From Pyrenula massariospora (taxonomy: Eukaryota; Ascomycota; Eurotiomycetes; Pyrenulales; Pyrenulaceae): a stretch of 64,000 nt of DNA. Position 1 is the first letter of the stretch. The number at the start of each line of letters is the position of its first letter. Position numbers and translations under genes: made by a program. This document shows positions 1 to 11,182 of this stretch, one piece after another. The stretch is taken from contig JAGFMI010000017.1 of NCBI GenBank assembly GCA_021030905.1, positions 434,001-498,000 on the forward strand, written 5' to 3'. A model generated the notes under the pieces. That model saw nothing but the letters and a program-made list of their open reading frames with translations. It had not been told where the DNA came from and made no database searches.

Positions 1-1380
1 TCACCACCAAACTGCTTACGAAGAACGCTACCGTCTCAAATGTCTCGAATCGTAACGTCATGTCTCGGTCCATAATCCATCCCAGGACGACTAAGAATGG
101 CGTCACAAACAGGGCGATTTGCAGACTAGAGCCAATCGCAACTCCGATTGCAAGGTCCATCTTATCCTTCCACGCGACGACTACAGCTGTGACGTGTTCT
201 GCTGCATTTCCAACGATAGGAATGAGGATTAGACCAATAAAAGTGCGACTAAGGTGTGCTTTTTCGACAATGGCATCGATGCTGTCAACAAGATAGTCTG
301 CGCAGATGGCCACAAGGATAGTAACAATGACTAGCATAAGGGTGGACTGCCAAGCGTTGATGACAACCTCCTCATGCTCGTCTTCGTCTTCGCCTTCGCC
401 TTCGCCTTCTTCGCTATTTCCGTTCTCCGCGTCAAAAATTTCACTGTGGGTCTTAAGCTGGAAGACAAGGTACATTGTGTAGACGAAAAGCAAAATGATG
501 GCTGTCCCGTGGGAAAGAATGAGAATGTTTTCCTCCGAATCAGCGCTATTAGAACTGCGAAGAGCGGCGTAGAGAGTGGCCGGGATGATCAGAGAGGCAG
601 TTGCAACAGCCATAAGGGACGACATTGTAGATGCGACTGTTGAATTGAAGCTTTGTTCTTTGTAGCGAATACCACCGGCGACAAAGCAGCAACCGAGGAC
701 GAGGAGAATATTGGAAAGAATGCTACCAAGCATGCTTGCTTGCACGATACGGATTTCATTATCACGGAGGGCAATGATGCTGACCTGGGAAGCATTAGTG
801 TGAGCGCTGGGAAGTTTGAGTATGAGAAACCTACAATTAGTTCCACAGCGTTTCCGAAAGTAGCGTTCATCAAGCCACCCAGAGTTTGTCCCAGGGGAAT
901 CGCCAGTTGCTCGGTCGCATAGCTGAGAAGAGAGGCAAGTGGCACGATGGCGAAAAAGTTGAGGATAAAGACGGTGGTCGGATCCCAGTGCAGAAGTCCC
1001 GATATGATCCCTAAAGGCACAAATACCAACAAGACATTGACGTAGTTGCCGGCTAATATTACCCATGTCTTGTGAGCCGCATCTGCTGGGTACTTCACGT
1101 ATGGCCGATTATCTTCATAGTAAGGACGACCGTCGGAATTGTACATCAGACCGCTCAGAAGATGTGTATGCTCGTTCGGCTCCGCGCTACCATTTTCAGC
1201 TGCCATACCGTCAGCAGCTTCCCTCGTCCTTGATCTTGAAGCGGCACGACGGAACTGGCCTTTCAGACCAGGGCTGTGAATCGGAGGCTGCAGATGACGG
1301 CCGCGCTGTGCGGAGTCTGGGGTATTGGTCGACGTACTGATGCCTCTTTGCTCGCCGCCTGCACTTGACTCTGGTGCCAT
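1..1380 (-). CDS. Vacuolar-type Ca2+/H+ antiporter (CAX family), C-terminus cut by window edge
   Basis: CAX proteins exchange cytosolic Ca2+ for protons, usually across the vacuolar membrane. Two exons are visible: 1380-835 and 784-1, joined over a 50-nt intron (785-834). About 443 residues are present and the end lies outside the window. The first CAX repeat is clear (GGLMNATFGNAVELI, then VSIIALRDNEIRIVQASMLG after the splice), and so is the second (LIPIVGNAAEHVTAVVVAWK). Both carry the conserved GNAxE signature that lines the cation path. A long N-terminal hydrophilic tail of about 110 residues and an acidic loop between the halves (EEGEGEGEDEDEHEE) fit fungal members. The start was set at the first ATG. 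An in-frame TTG lies 10 codons upstream. The family call is firm; vacuolar location is inferred from the family. Confidence 0.93.
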
Positions 1381-2358
1381 TGCAGAGACGGCCGAAGTCA
1401 CTCTGGACAAGACACGACCACTCCCGGTTCGGGAAAAATTCTTTCGGAGATTTGTCGCAGCTAGATTCGGATTGGGCGATGTGTAGCCGTCAAGTCAGCC
1501 TTACAGGCTCTTCCCGTTGTGTTACTGAGGAACGTGGTCCAGGAAGGATCGGAGGCGTATATTGATAGATGTGTAGGTGGAACAAGGCCCAAAGGACAAA
1601 GACTCACACATTGGTGACACTAGGGATGACACAGATGCAAGGGATTGCAAGTCTCAGTGCACGGCGGACTTTGAATGCTGCAAGCTTCCACGGTACAGTG
1701 AAGCTGGGAGCCTTGGCGGGGCCGGAATGAAGAAAGATGGGAAGAAGGGTGCCGGAGCCCAAAGCTCTAGATATCAAGTGGTTGGTACGTCGGACTTGGC
1801 GCGGGCAGACTTGGATTGGTGACGGGGGGTCGGTCAGGCAGAGAAGGGAATGTGCCCCTCTCTTTTGAGAATTGGAGGAGTAATAGATGAGGTGAGGGTT
1901 TAATTGGGAACAGGGGGGGAGGTCGGGTAGCTGTGACTGGCAATTGCGGACTGTTGTCCAAGCAGTCAGAGGGGAAGAAATCTTGCACAGCCTCCCTTGG
2001 CGGACGCTAGCAGCACAGGGAGCTTGGGCCACTTCCGCGCTGCTGGGACGTCATCACACACGCCACAAGAAGCTGCTATTGCCACGCGGCGAGCTCACCG
2101 CCGAGCGCTGCAGGCACAGAACATGCCATCTATCGTCAGCACACAGGTAAGCAGTCAGTTAAGCAGTGTACCAGCAGCCACACCGGTCATCAAGAGCAAA
2201 TACATGTAGCATCCATATTAAAGGTCATAGGTAGCTAGTAGTGTACAGAACGTTGTATGCAATCCTTGCCTCCCGAGAATCTCCGTCGTGTCAGACCAAA
2301 TACCCCTTTCGTCAAGCCCGTGGTCATACCCTGAAGACCGCAGCTGATTAAGCCAAGA
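1381..2358. other. Intergenic: upstream region of the CAX gene
   Basis: About 1 kb separates the CAX start from the 3' end of the tether gene on the same strand. The CAX-sense strand has pyrimidine-rich tracts around 1800-1920, common in fungal promoters and 5' leaders. Short ORFs here show no coding character that I recognise. Confidence 0.5.
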
Positions 2359-5300
2359 CTACGTCCCAGTCTCCGTCTCTACCCCAGGCTGTCTTCCCTC
2401 TAGCCCTCCTGTGAACCGACGACCCACTTTCTTCATTGCAAACATCGCCTCGTCTTTTGCGAACACCGCGTTCCTCGCCGGTTTCCACTGCATCAGTCCT
2501 CTCTGCTTGCGATGCTCAGTTCTCTTATTCTGCTTGTTACTATCCTTGGTGTCTTGTTTCGATAGTGATCTGTCGCTGCGCGGTGATATAGGAGACCCAT
2601 CCATGGTGATTGATCCGTTGGTGTCCATGCTCTGCTTTGGTCGCGCGGAATCACCATCCTGCGAATTCTTGTTCGTTGCATCAGTGAGCCCAAGGTCCGA
2701 GGACGAGTCACTATCCTCGTATCCGTCCTCGTGATCGTCGTCGCTCGAGGGGTTGACGGGGTCGTGGGGTGGTCGGTCTCTACCAGGCTCTGCGATCTTG
2801 CGTCCCTGGCCATCCGTATAGGCTAGGGGGTCGTCGCCAAATGCCCCTGACCAGTCCTCACCGCTTTTGTTAAGCCACTTCTTCCGCTCATCTTCAGGTG
2901 CAGCCTTCAGAATGTCTCTTCCTTCTGTCAAAGAATTTTCGTGCATGTCCTGCAATCTTGACGGAATTTCAGGTGTGACATGTCGCTCACGTACGCCTTC
3001 CGCCAGGCAGGCCTCCCATGTCTCATATGTTTCACGCGAGTCGTTATCAGTGACGAATTGTCGGTGCGACTCATCGGTGCCAGCCTTAAAGCGACAGCGG
3101 AACTGGAGACGGCCAACCTCCTGAAGATCTTCAAGGCCTGGTACTTCCTTTGCCTTCCAGTTCTTCTCCGTCACATAATTCTGAGTTAATCGGTTTGGAT
3201 TCTTGGTGGTCCAGATTGGAATATTGACATCAACAGGTTCATTGTCAGTCAAATGCTGTAACCACATCTGCGCGTAGGCAGTTGCTCCCCGTTTTCCAGG
3301 GACATGAAATTCAAAGACGATAGGAGATCGGTATCGATACTTGACAGGTAAGCGAACATTGTGCTTGCCATCTTTCGCGGTCAAATCCCAGTAAACACCA
3401 TCGCCTTCATCTGTTTTGTGACACTGCGTCCGTGGGATAGCTCCCACGGATCCACCAGTCCGTAATTTGAGCTTTGTATTGTTCTTTGCCCCAGAACCAG
3501 TTGCCAAGATACGGTCAGACAGGAACTCGAATGTGCCAATGTCCCATCCTAGCATATTTGGGGGAAGACGTGTCTCAACGCTGCGGAAGAGGAGCGAAAT
3601 ACGAACTCGTCCAAAGCCAATTCCACCGTCAAGAGGGTACCACCTAGTGACCTGCGAGGAAGTCTCGAGAATATCGGGAAGTTTCAGGGGAACGACACCG
3701 AGGATTGGATCGTGTTGTCGATACCGTTGATCTCGAACAGTGACTGTAATGACACAACTTCGCCAGTCACGGACAAACTGTTCAGTGCCTGCATTGAAGA
3801 TCGGCTTGCTGCTGACGGCTTTAGCTCGAGTGCGATACACCTTTACAGCGTTAGCTTATGTCTAAGTGACAGAATAAAACCATGAGAACTCACGAGGCGG
3901 TCATTGAAAAGAATCGTGCAATAGCTGGTGGGCAAGTTCTTGCCCTCCTCTTCGGTGCCTTCGCCGTAGGCCTTAGCTGGCTCATATTCTCGTCCTTTGC
4001 GATTACCCTCACTACCCTTGACATTATCAAGCTCCAGGTTTACAATCTGATGGACAACAATACTGCAGAGACCGCTCGGCCAAAGGGGGTCTGGAGGCGT
4101 ATGGGCAACAGCGTCCGCTTCATCATTGTCAATCGTGCCCTTCTCATCTTGTAGATTCGGGTCGTTCTTCAGAGCATCTGGGAGAGTCTTGTCCTTGCCA
4201 TCTGTCCTCAAGGCCGGTCGGAATTTTGGTTTTCCGAAGTAGCCGACTTCCCAGCGAAGTTCACCAGGCATCTCGCTCCCGTCATCCATTCCAGCGAGTT
4301 TTGAGACTTGAGGATACATCTTTCCCGGATGTTGAATCATTTTCTGCATGGAGAGCTCGACTTTACCAACAATGTCGTCCGCGGAATGGCGATCTGAATC
4401 CCATAATTCGACGCTGAGCTGCTCATCGGCTTTGATTAACTCGGGGGTAACCAACAGAGCCGCTGTTTCTTCCCAAATAGGATTGAGATCATCAGTGATG
4501 ACTCGGGTGCAATACATTGGTTTCCCATACTTAGAGAAGGAGAGATTAATGTAAGGATCGCTCCCGCCGCCTTCACTACCCCGTTTGTCCTGCTTGCTAA
4601 GGCCAACTGCACGGTGAATTCGGATCCACATCACTCCTAGAGCTTGAGTATCTTTGGTAATATCATCGCCTTGGAGCATTGACTTTAGGTCGAGCTCCAT
4701 GGATTTGGGTGCCACATACAAGCTGGCAGCCGCTCCCACTGCGTAGTTGACAAAGTTCGATATAAGTGGAAGGTTCAGGATATTCACACCCTTTTGAATC
4801 ATAGGAATACAGCCAGCTTGAACATGAGGCACACCCATAAGGGTGAAGGTCAATGCCTTCGCAAACGGTGGCTCGGGTGTCATTTGCAGTCGCAGACGGA
4901 CCGTTCCAACTAGTTCCTGCAATTCTACAAATATTGGCAGAGGGACACCAAATAATCCCTTGATTCCCAAGTAGAACACCAGCTGCATGTGCATGTTACG
5001 AGCCTTGGCTGCCGCAGTAGCTTTCGCACCGGTCGGTTTTGCATGGTAAGCAAATGATATCTCGATGTTGTAATAGTCACCACCTTCTTCATCAGCTGCA
5101 GCTTCTTGAGGATCCTTTTTCTTCTTGTTCGCCTCATGAATGCTCTGCTTGAGCTCTTTCATGTGAGAATCTGGCAGTGCGCGTAGACTAAGGATCCGGA
5201 TTGGATTGTTTCCCTGGTTGATTTCGGCAACTCGGACATTTTCGATGACCCCAGGGACTGACGCCTGCATGACGTCCTCAAGTGTGTCCGCTACAGCCGC

Positions 5301-6224
5301 AAACATATCCGGATTTAGAAGGCCCCAGACAACAGAGAGGAAGGTGTTCATCCACTCGACTGATTCAGGAAGAAGATTTGCGGTAGCCTTCTAAATTAGC
5401 TTCCACGTCCAACGGTCGTCTGGATATACTCACAGTCTCCCCTCGGGTTTGTTCGCTGTGCCACTCCACCTCACGCCCACTGCGAACAACCTCTTTCATC
5501 CAAAGCCAAACACCGGACGTTATGCAAGCTGCGAGCGGGATCAAACCTTTCAACGCGCCCCCAAATGTCTTACCAAGTACAATTATAGCAATGAGTATAC
5601 CGATACACAAAGTACCTGCTCGCTTCTCAAGCGCCGCGAACGTCGGCTCGTAGCTGACAGATGGCGTGGGATGGAAGAGGATGTTGGTTTTTTCTCCGTG
5701 GATTGGCACGTCTGACGTAGTGCCCTCTTCAACCGGGTCTGGCGGGGCTGTGACATCTTGATTGTATTTGTATTCGGGGTTAGACTGGGAGGCATCGGTT
5801 TTGATGGGCTACACCAAGTAAGATGTGGGTCATCTCTATTGAGGCATTGTCTAACTCACAGTGTCCTTCCCAAGATTCGCATTTGGAACAGAGAGCTAGA
5901 CAGGGATTAGTATTCGCGACAGAGTCCAACCATACCATTTCTCACCTGTGGATCTTTCACAGCGCTCATGAAATCTTTGCCCACATCATCGATCGTTACA
6001 TCTTTCCCAGTCGTAGGATCACGAACTGTTCGTCCAGCACTTCGCTTGGTTTCGTTAACATGAGGTGTAACTTTGTCGTCCCCTTGCGGTCTTGATTTGT
6101 TAGCCTCATCAATTTGACGGTCCCTCTCTTTCTTATCCTTGTCCAAATTCTGGACAAACTGTTGGATGTTGGGGATAGGGTTGGAGCCAGACCAAGGCTT
6201 CCCAGACTTTTGCTGCTGTGCCAT
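2359..6224 (-). CDS. mug190: SMP/C2-domain membrane tether, Mug190-type (tricalbin-like)
   Basis: Proteins of this class are anchored in the ER and carry a lipid-transfer SMP domain plus Ca2+/phospholipid-binding C2 domains, working at membrane contact sites. Five exons splice cleanly: 6224-5946, 5895-5860, 5808-5434, 5390-3894 and 3840-2359, giving 1222 residues. The N-terminus has the family-typical stretch NPIPNIQQF and RTVRDPTTGKDVTIDDV. Two hydrophobic segments (about residues 171-189 and 194-210) look like an ER hairpin. The SMP-like region follows (NPDMFAAVADTLEDVMQ onward to about residue 410). The first C2 domain (about 445-570) contains SDPYINLSFSKYGKP and DLNPIWEE. A second C2-like region spans the exon 4/5 junction (about 650-800). 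The last 150 residues are acidic, serine-rich and then basic. Mug190 in fission yeast was named from meiotic induction; a meiotic role here is not implied. Confidence 0.88.
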
Positions 6225-7104
6225 GGCTGCGAGAGTTCACTCGAGCGGGTAGTGAGAAGTAGGACCGTCAAAAAAGAATAAACACCATGAGGCCCCTTTT
6301 CTGAGAAAGATGGGCGGTCAAAGTTCCAGCGGGTACGGCAGGCAAACAAGTTTGAGCGCTTGTGGCTTTTCCAATCGACCAGGGGGGGTGGAGGTAAAGG
6401 AGAGGGGGGATTAGCCGCGGTGGCACTGATGTCATAGTGGATCCTGTTGTGGCTTAAGCTTGACGCGTCCAGAATTCTCTCTTTTCGCGTGCGATGCTGT
6501 GATGGAGATTAAAGTGCAGGATTCATCATGTCTTCTATAGCCTCCAACAGGAACGACTGGACCTTATTCAGCATGTGGGGTTCATGAGTAAGGATAACTG
6601 CAGGCGGAAACAGATTGACAAAATTTTCCTCCTTAACGCGCTCGAGATCCTCGGCAGGATTTGCTGCCAAAAGACGATCTTGACGGGGGTTCATACTAGG
6701 GGCGATCAATGATGACATGGGCTCCGAAAGGAGGTTGCTCAAGGCGAGAAGGGCCCTTTTCGGCAGCCTCCCATCACTAGAGCACCCCAAAATAGTATCG
6801 ATAGGCGAATCTTCGTGCATTGTGAGTACAAACGGCTCTCTATGGACGGATGCAGAAGGCTTCTTCGCCGTCGCCTGTGATGTTGTTTGTCAAAGTCTCG
6901 AAAAGCCCCGGATAGCTAGTGAAAACTCGAGACTAGTAGGGCGTCATTCTTGAGTACAGTACACTTTATGTGCACAAAAAAGCTGTCTGCCCTAACGGGA
7001 TTCGCTACACATTCTAATGCCACCAAATTCAATTTCAACTAAATGCATGGATTTCTACCTCATCATTTCTACAAAGGGTGCTTCTCACTCCCCAATCTAC
7101 GGGC
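6225..7104. other. Intergenic between tether and aminotransferase genes
   Basis: This stretch holds the promoter side of the tether gene, including an ACGCGT hexamer near 6463, and the 3' flank of the aminotransferase gene. The only ORF with some coding look is listed separately at 6509-6820. Confidence 0.5.
6509..6820 (-). CDS. Small hypothetical protein, doubtful
   Basis: An ATG-started frame of 103 residues. It has a plausible soluble composition, with an acidic middle (AEDLERVKEENF) and an amphipathic end (NKVQSFLLEAIEDMM). I do not recognise a family. The start lies directly after a possible splice region, so it could be the last exon of a gene whose 5' part I cannot define. It could also be a chance frame. 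Confidence 0.25.
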   Translation of the reverse strand: MHEDSPIDTILGCSSDGRLPKRALLALSNLLSEPMSSLIAPSMNPRQDRLLAANPAEDLERVKEENFVNLFPPAVILTHEPHMLNKVQSFLLEAIEDMMNPAL

Positions 7105-8558
7105 TCATTGGAGGTATTTCTTCAGCCCTCGGAGCCTCTCTTTTGCAGTCTCCAGAACATCATCGTTTTTGCAGACAGCAAAGCGCATATAGTCCTCAGC
7201 AATATAGGCTCGTTCGTCAGTATAGAATTCGGTCGGGGGGATCGCCGCCACGCCCAACTCCATTATCAGGAACCACGACATCTTGAAATCCCGAGGTCGC
7301 TCAGCAACGTGCGGAGGAAATGTGTAACCCGAGGGAAGTTTAACCTTAGACAGATTGGCAAGCACAAAGTAGCCGCCTTCTGGCTGACTGTACGGCAAAC
7401 CAAGCTCATCGAAAACCTCGCAAAATCGATCCATCTTGTTTTTCATTTCGGTCACCGCAGAATCCCAGAAGCCATGTCTGTCGGCCTGTTCAAAGCCAAT
7501 GGCTGCTGCTTCCTGTAATGGAGAGACGCTAGAGTAGCATATTCTGGTATGGGCCGCAGCGACGTATTTGATAAGGGCTGGAGGTCCTATAAGGTAGCCG
7601 ACTCGCCATCCTGTAGCGTAGAAATTTTTGCCGGCCGATCCAACGGTCAATGTGATCTGGGCAAGCTCTGGCGACAGAGTCGCAATGCGCGTGAATGGCA
7701 CATAATACAGACGATCGTAGACCTCGTCAGACAGTATAATAATGTTGTGCTTCAAGCAAAGCGCCCCGATAGCAGAAAGCTCCTCTTTGCTGTAGACCTT
7801 CCCAACGGGATTGTGCGGTGTATTTAATACAAGCATCTTTGTTTTTGGTGTTATTGCAGATTCAAGCTCCTTCATGTCGACTGTCCAATTGGCCGCAGAT
7901 GACGTTCTTTCCGCGCCGTCCTTCGGTGGGTGCATTGGAACGTAGACAATTTTGCCGCCAGGCATCTCAATATTGCTTAGGTATTGGTCAAAGAAAGGCT
8001 CAAATATAATCACTTCATCGCCCGGTTCAATAAATCCCATGAATGCGCTGAGCATGCCCTCGTTCGCGCCAGTGGTAATAGTCACCTCGGTATCCGGGTC
8101 CAGAGTGCGTCCAAAGAATGGCGAGTATGCATCTGCGATAGCCTTCTTTAACCTTGGGCGTCCCTTTGTCGGAGAGTACTGATTGCAATCGACTCGGTTC
8201 AAGGCATCTTTTGCTGCATCTAGAACAAATTGTGGAGGATTGTATCCGAAGAAGCCCTGACCCATGTTAACGATAGGTTGCACAGGGCTGGCGGCTGCTG
8301 CTTCATTGACCTATGAAGATATGAGCCAGGTATTCCGCACGATGAAGCGATTCTCACGATTGACCAAACATCCTGTTTTTGGCCTGCCACTCGTTTGGCC
8401 GGCGCAAATTTTTCCTCCATCCTGTGACCAGAAGAAAAACGCCTGCCGGAGATTCTTCTACGGGTTTGCACAGCGAAGGAAGAACGTAATAGGTCCGGAC
8501 CTCTTGAGATACCAAAAAGTGGTCTTTTCAATCCAATCAACGTGTCAAGAAACTTCAT
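7105..8558 (-). CDS. BNA3: Kynurenine aminotransferase (kynurenine--oxoglutarate transaminase, Bna3-type)
   Basis: This class I/II PLP aminotransferase converts kynurenine to kynurenic acid, a side branch of tryptophan/NAD metabolism. Two exons, 8558-8358 and 8310-7105, join over a 47-nt intron into 468 residues (WSI|VNEAAAASPVQPIVNMGQG). Visible family features are NMGQGFFGYNPP, the substrate-side NTPHNPVGKVYS, the PLP-contact SDEVYDRL, and the Schiff-base lysine at about residue 295 in SAGKNFYATGWRVGY. The N-terminus of the long form (MKFLDTLIGLKRPLFG... RRFSSGHR) looks like a mitochondrial presequence rich in Arg and Ser. A second ATG at 8420 (MEEKFAPAKRVAG) would give a cytosolic form. 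It is transcribed away from the Mgs1 gene, with about 440 bp between their starts. Confidence 0.93.
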
Positions 8559-8997
8559 GAGAGCAGTAGAGAAGAATGGGCTGATTCTGAGATGGGTAGG
8601 TGTCGGATGGTGCAATCGTGGGGTTACCGACGATCCCGAATCTGGAGGTTTGAAGGAAGCCTGAGAAGCATCGCAGAATTTCCTGCATATCTGTACGTGA
8701 TTCCGGGTGTCAAAAGCTACTAGAACTTTGCTTCAAGCAGACATCTTCACTGTACAAGCTTATAAGTCTGGCGACTTCGCACGTGCTCCGCCAAAAGCTC
8801 ATTGGGGCAGTAAGCTTGGGAAGAGTTGGAGGACGTCCACCAGAACGACCCCACACGCGGGGATAACTTAAAGTTTTTGAGCTCCTGGCGCTTGACGCGT
8901 TTGCACCTATATTTATATGTATGCCCTACCCGTGACTGATTTTGACTCTGTTCTTTGCAGCACCAATCTGTGTGTCTCAGGGCATGGAATCTCAGTG
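8559..8997. promoter_or_regulatory. Divergent promoter shared by aminotransferase and Mgs1 genes
   Basis: About 440 bp separate the two start codons. On the Mgs1 side, an ACGCGT hexamer near 8894-8899 matches the MluI cell-cycle box bound by MBF in yeasts. A TATA-like tatatttatat stretch lies at about 8908-8918. A probable 42-nt leader intron at 8919-8960 starts gtatgc, contains gtgactgat as a branch-like motif and ends tttgcag. Confidence 0.5.
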
Positions 8998-8998
8998 A
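8984..8998 (+). promoter_or_regulatory. Four-codon uORF overlapping the Mgs1 start codon
   Basis: ATG GAA TCT CAG TGA ends in a TGATG overlap with the main ATG at 8998. The stop and the main start therefore share bases, an arrangement suited to termination-reinitiation or leaky scanning. This is visible in the sequence; any regulatory effect is inference. Confidence 0.45.
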
Positions 8999-10614
8999 TG
9001 GTTGACTGCCCCATCTGTGGGAAGTTCGTCAAAGAAGCTCGCATCAATGCTCATATTGACTCCGCATGTGAAAAGTTCACGGAAACCGTTTCTCCCGGTA
9101 CTGACAGCCAATCGAATGGCATCTCCACCACTCCAAAGCCTGTTTCAGCATTCTTTCAAGCACCTCAAATCTCGTCTAAGAAGTCCGAGAGCTCTCCCTC
9201 GAATAGTACTCCAATCCAACCATTGTCTCAAAGGATTTTAGGGAAGCGCTCCTCCGAGAACGCAACCTTAGCCGACGAAAATGAGTCAGAACAGCCCCCG
9301 ACGGCCGCCTCAAAGAAGGTTAAAAGCAATGCGTTTCAGAGAGCGGCACCGCTAGCTGAGCGGATGAGGCCGAAGACACTTGATGAAGTATGCGGTCAAG
9401 AGCTGGTAGGACCTACGGGAGTCCTCCGTGGACTCATTGAACAAGACCGTGTACCCTCTATGATCCTTTGGGGCCAAGCCGGTGTAGGGAAAACCACAAT
9501 CGCCAGATTGATTTCCAATCTAGCCGGTAGCCGGTTCGTCGAAATCAATAGCACGTCATCAAATGTGGCAGAATGCAAGAAGCTTTTCGCCGAGGCCAAG
9601 AGCGAGCTCGGTCTGACCGGGCGGAAGACCATCATCTTCTGTGACGAGATCCACAGGTTCAACAAGGGTCAGCAAGATGTGTTTCTCGGCCCAGTTGAGC
9701 AAGGAATCGTGACATTAGTTGGCGCCACCACGGAGAACCCATCTTTCAAGGTGCAGGCGGCCCTCCTATCCAGGTGTCGCACTTTTACGCTTAAGAAACT
9801 GACCGAGAGCGACATTGCTGGGATTCTTTGTCGAGCTCTAGATCTCGAAGGTCCAACCTATTCTCCGACTGACCTTGTAAACCAGGATCTAATCAACTAT
9901 CTCGCCGCCTTTGCAGATGGAGATGCTAGAACGGCTCTCAATCTCCTCGAACTTGCAATGGAGTTGTCTACAAGGAAGGGTATGACGGTCGAAGAGCTCA
10001 AAAAGTCTCTGACCAAGACTCTTGTATATGATCGTGCGGGCGATCAACACTATGATACCATTTCCGCTTTTCACAAATCGGTTCGCGGGAGCGATCCGGA
10101 TGCGGCACTTTACTATCTGGCTCGAATGCTACAATCCGGAGAGGATGCGCTCTATATCGCTCGCAGATTGGTTGTCATCGCATCAGAGGATGTTGGGCTC
10201 GCAGATAATAGCATGTTGTCCCTCGCAACAGCTGCGTATACCGCTGCAGAAAAGGTGGGTATGCCCGAAGCTCGCATCAATCTCGCACACGCGACAGTCG
10301 CAATGGCTTTATCAAAAAAGAGCACTAGGGCTTACCGCGGCTTGTCAAACGCTTTTGCCGCACTGCAAGAGCCTGGAGTTGCGGGTTTACCAATCCCAAT
10401 TCATTTGCGCAATGCACCGACTAGGCTTATGAAAGAACTTGGCTATGGAAAAGAGTACAAGTATAATCCATCCTACAAAGATGGTCAGGTCAAGCAAGAG
10501 TATTTACCCGAACAGCTTCAAGGAAGACTGTTCCTAGAGGATCTGGATCTAGGTGGCAAGACGGACCCAGAGCTAGAAGAGCGCTCGAGGAGTGTATCAG
10601 GAGTCAATTACTAA
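8998..10614 (+). CDS. MGS1: Mgs1/WRNIP1-type AAA+ ATPase with N-terminal ubiquitin-binding zinc finger
   Basis: Mgs1/WRNIP1 is a nuclear DNA-dependent ATPase that binds ubiquitinated PCNA and acts at stalled replication forks. The 538-residue protein opens with a CCHC zinc finger of the UBZ4 type: C4 and C7 in DCPICG, then H19 and C24. A disordered linker follows. The AAA+ core has Walker A GQAGVGKTT at about residue 159, Walker B FCDEIHRF at about 214-219, and the sensor-1 segment GATTENPSF. The clamp-loader-like C-terminal part includes RMLQSGEDALYIARRLV and ASEDVGLADN, typical of the MgsA/RarA/Mgs1 family. I chose the ATG at 8998 because it directly precedes the zinc finger and lies after a good leader intron. 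An ATG at 8917 would add 27 residues if that intron is retained. Confidence 0.94.
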   Translation: MVDCPICGKFVKEARINAHIDSACEKFTETVSPGTDSQSNGISTTPKPVSAFFQAPQISSKKSESSPSNSTPIQPLSQRILGKRSSENATLADENESEQPPTAASKKVKSNAFQRAAPLAERMRPKTLDEVCGQELVGPTGVLRGLIEQDRVPSMILWGQAGVGKTTIARLISNLAGSRFVEINSTSSNVAECKKLFAEAKSELGLTGRKTIIFCDEIHRFNKGQQDVFLGPVEQGIVTLVGATTENPSFKVQAALLSRCRTFTLKKLTESDIAGILCRALDLEGPTYSPTDLVNQDLINYLAAFADGDARTALNLLELAMELSTRKGMTVEELKKSLTKTLVYDRAGDQHYDTISAFHKSVRGSDPDAALYYLARMLQSGEDALYIARRLVVIASEDVGLADNSMLSLATAAYTAAEKVGMPEARINLAHATVAMALSKKSTRAYRGLSNAFAALQEPGVAGLPIPIHLRNAPTRLMKELGYGKEYKYNPSYKDGQVKQEYLPEQLQGRLFLEDLDLGGKTDPELEERSRSVSGVNY

Positions 10615-11182
10615 GGGAGGAAGCAATCGGCCGATTCATGCAGAGGTGCGTGGATTTTGCCAAGACTGCCTTAGGTGCGTGGAGATCCCCAAGAGCCGCA
10701 TCAAAGTCCACTTATCTCCGCATCTGCCAACCTAGCCTCGATTAGTGAGCCGCCCTCCTCGTCTAGACCGGTACCGCTTCATCTCCCACTTCCACTGGGG
10801 CCGGCCAGCCTGATCAACTTTCTCGAGCTTTCCTTCTTTCTCGCCGTCGGGCTGACTGGGGAGATGACTTTTGCTACTTTTCAATACGACCCAATAATCA
10901 AGGGTGCTTTTATCGCTGAACTGTGATAATTCTTGTTGTGAGGCTGATCGTGGACCCCTCAAAATCCATTGGCTGCCCGCAGATTGAGCTGGTTCAACTT
11001 GCACGTTCTTCTGGACCGATTCGATCTCGAGGCAGAGCGATGCCAACCACCAGGCCCTGACTGAAGTACAACAGAAGCATGCCAACGCGTACTCCGACGC
11101 CTGCTGCGTGTCATGCCTATTGTGTACCTTTACGAAAAACACCCCATTTGGTGACCACTGCATTTCGATCAACGTGGCACAA
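10615..11182. other. Intergenic between Mgs1 and the Zn2Cys6 regulator
   Basis: Holds the 3' flank of Mgs1 and the upstream region of the transcription factor. I see no supported gene, although an additional 5' exon of the transcription factor could lie here. Confidence 0.4.
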
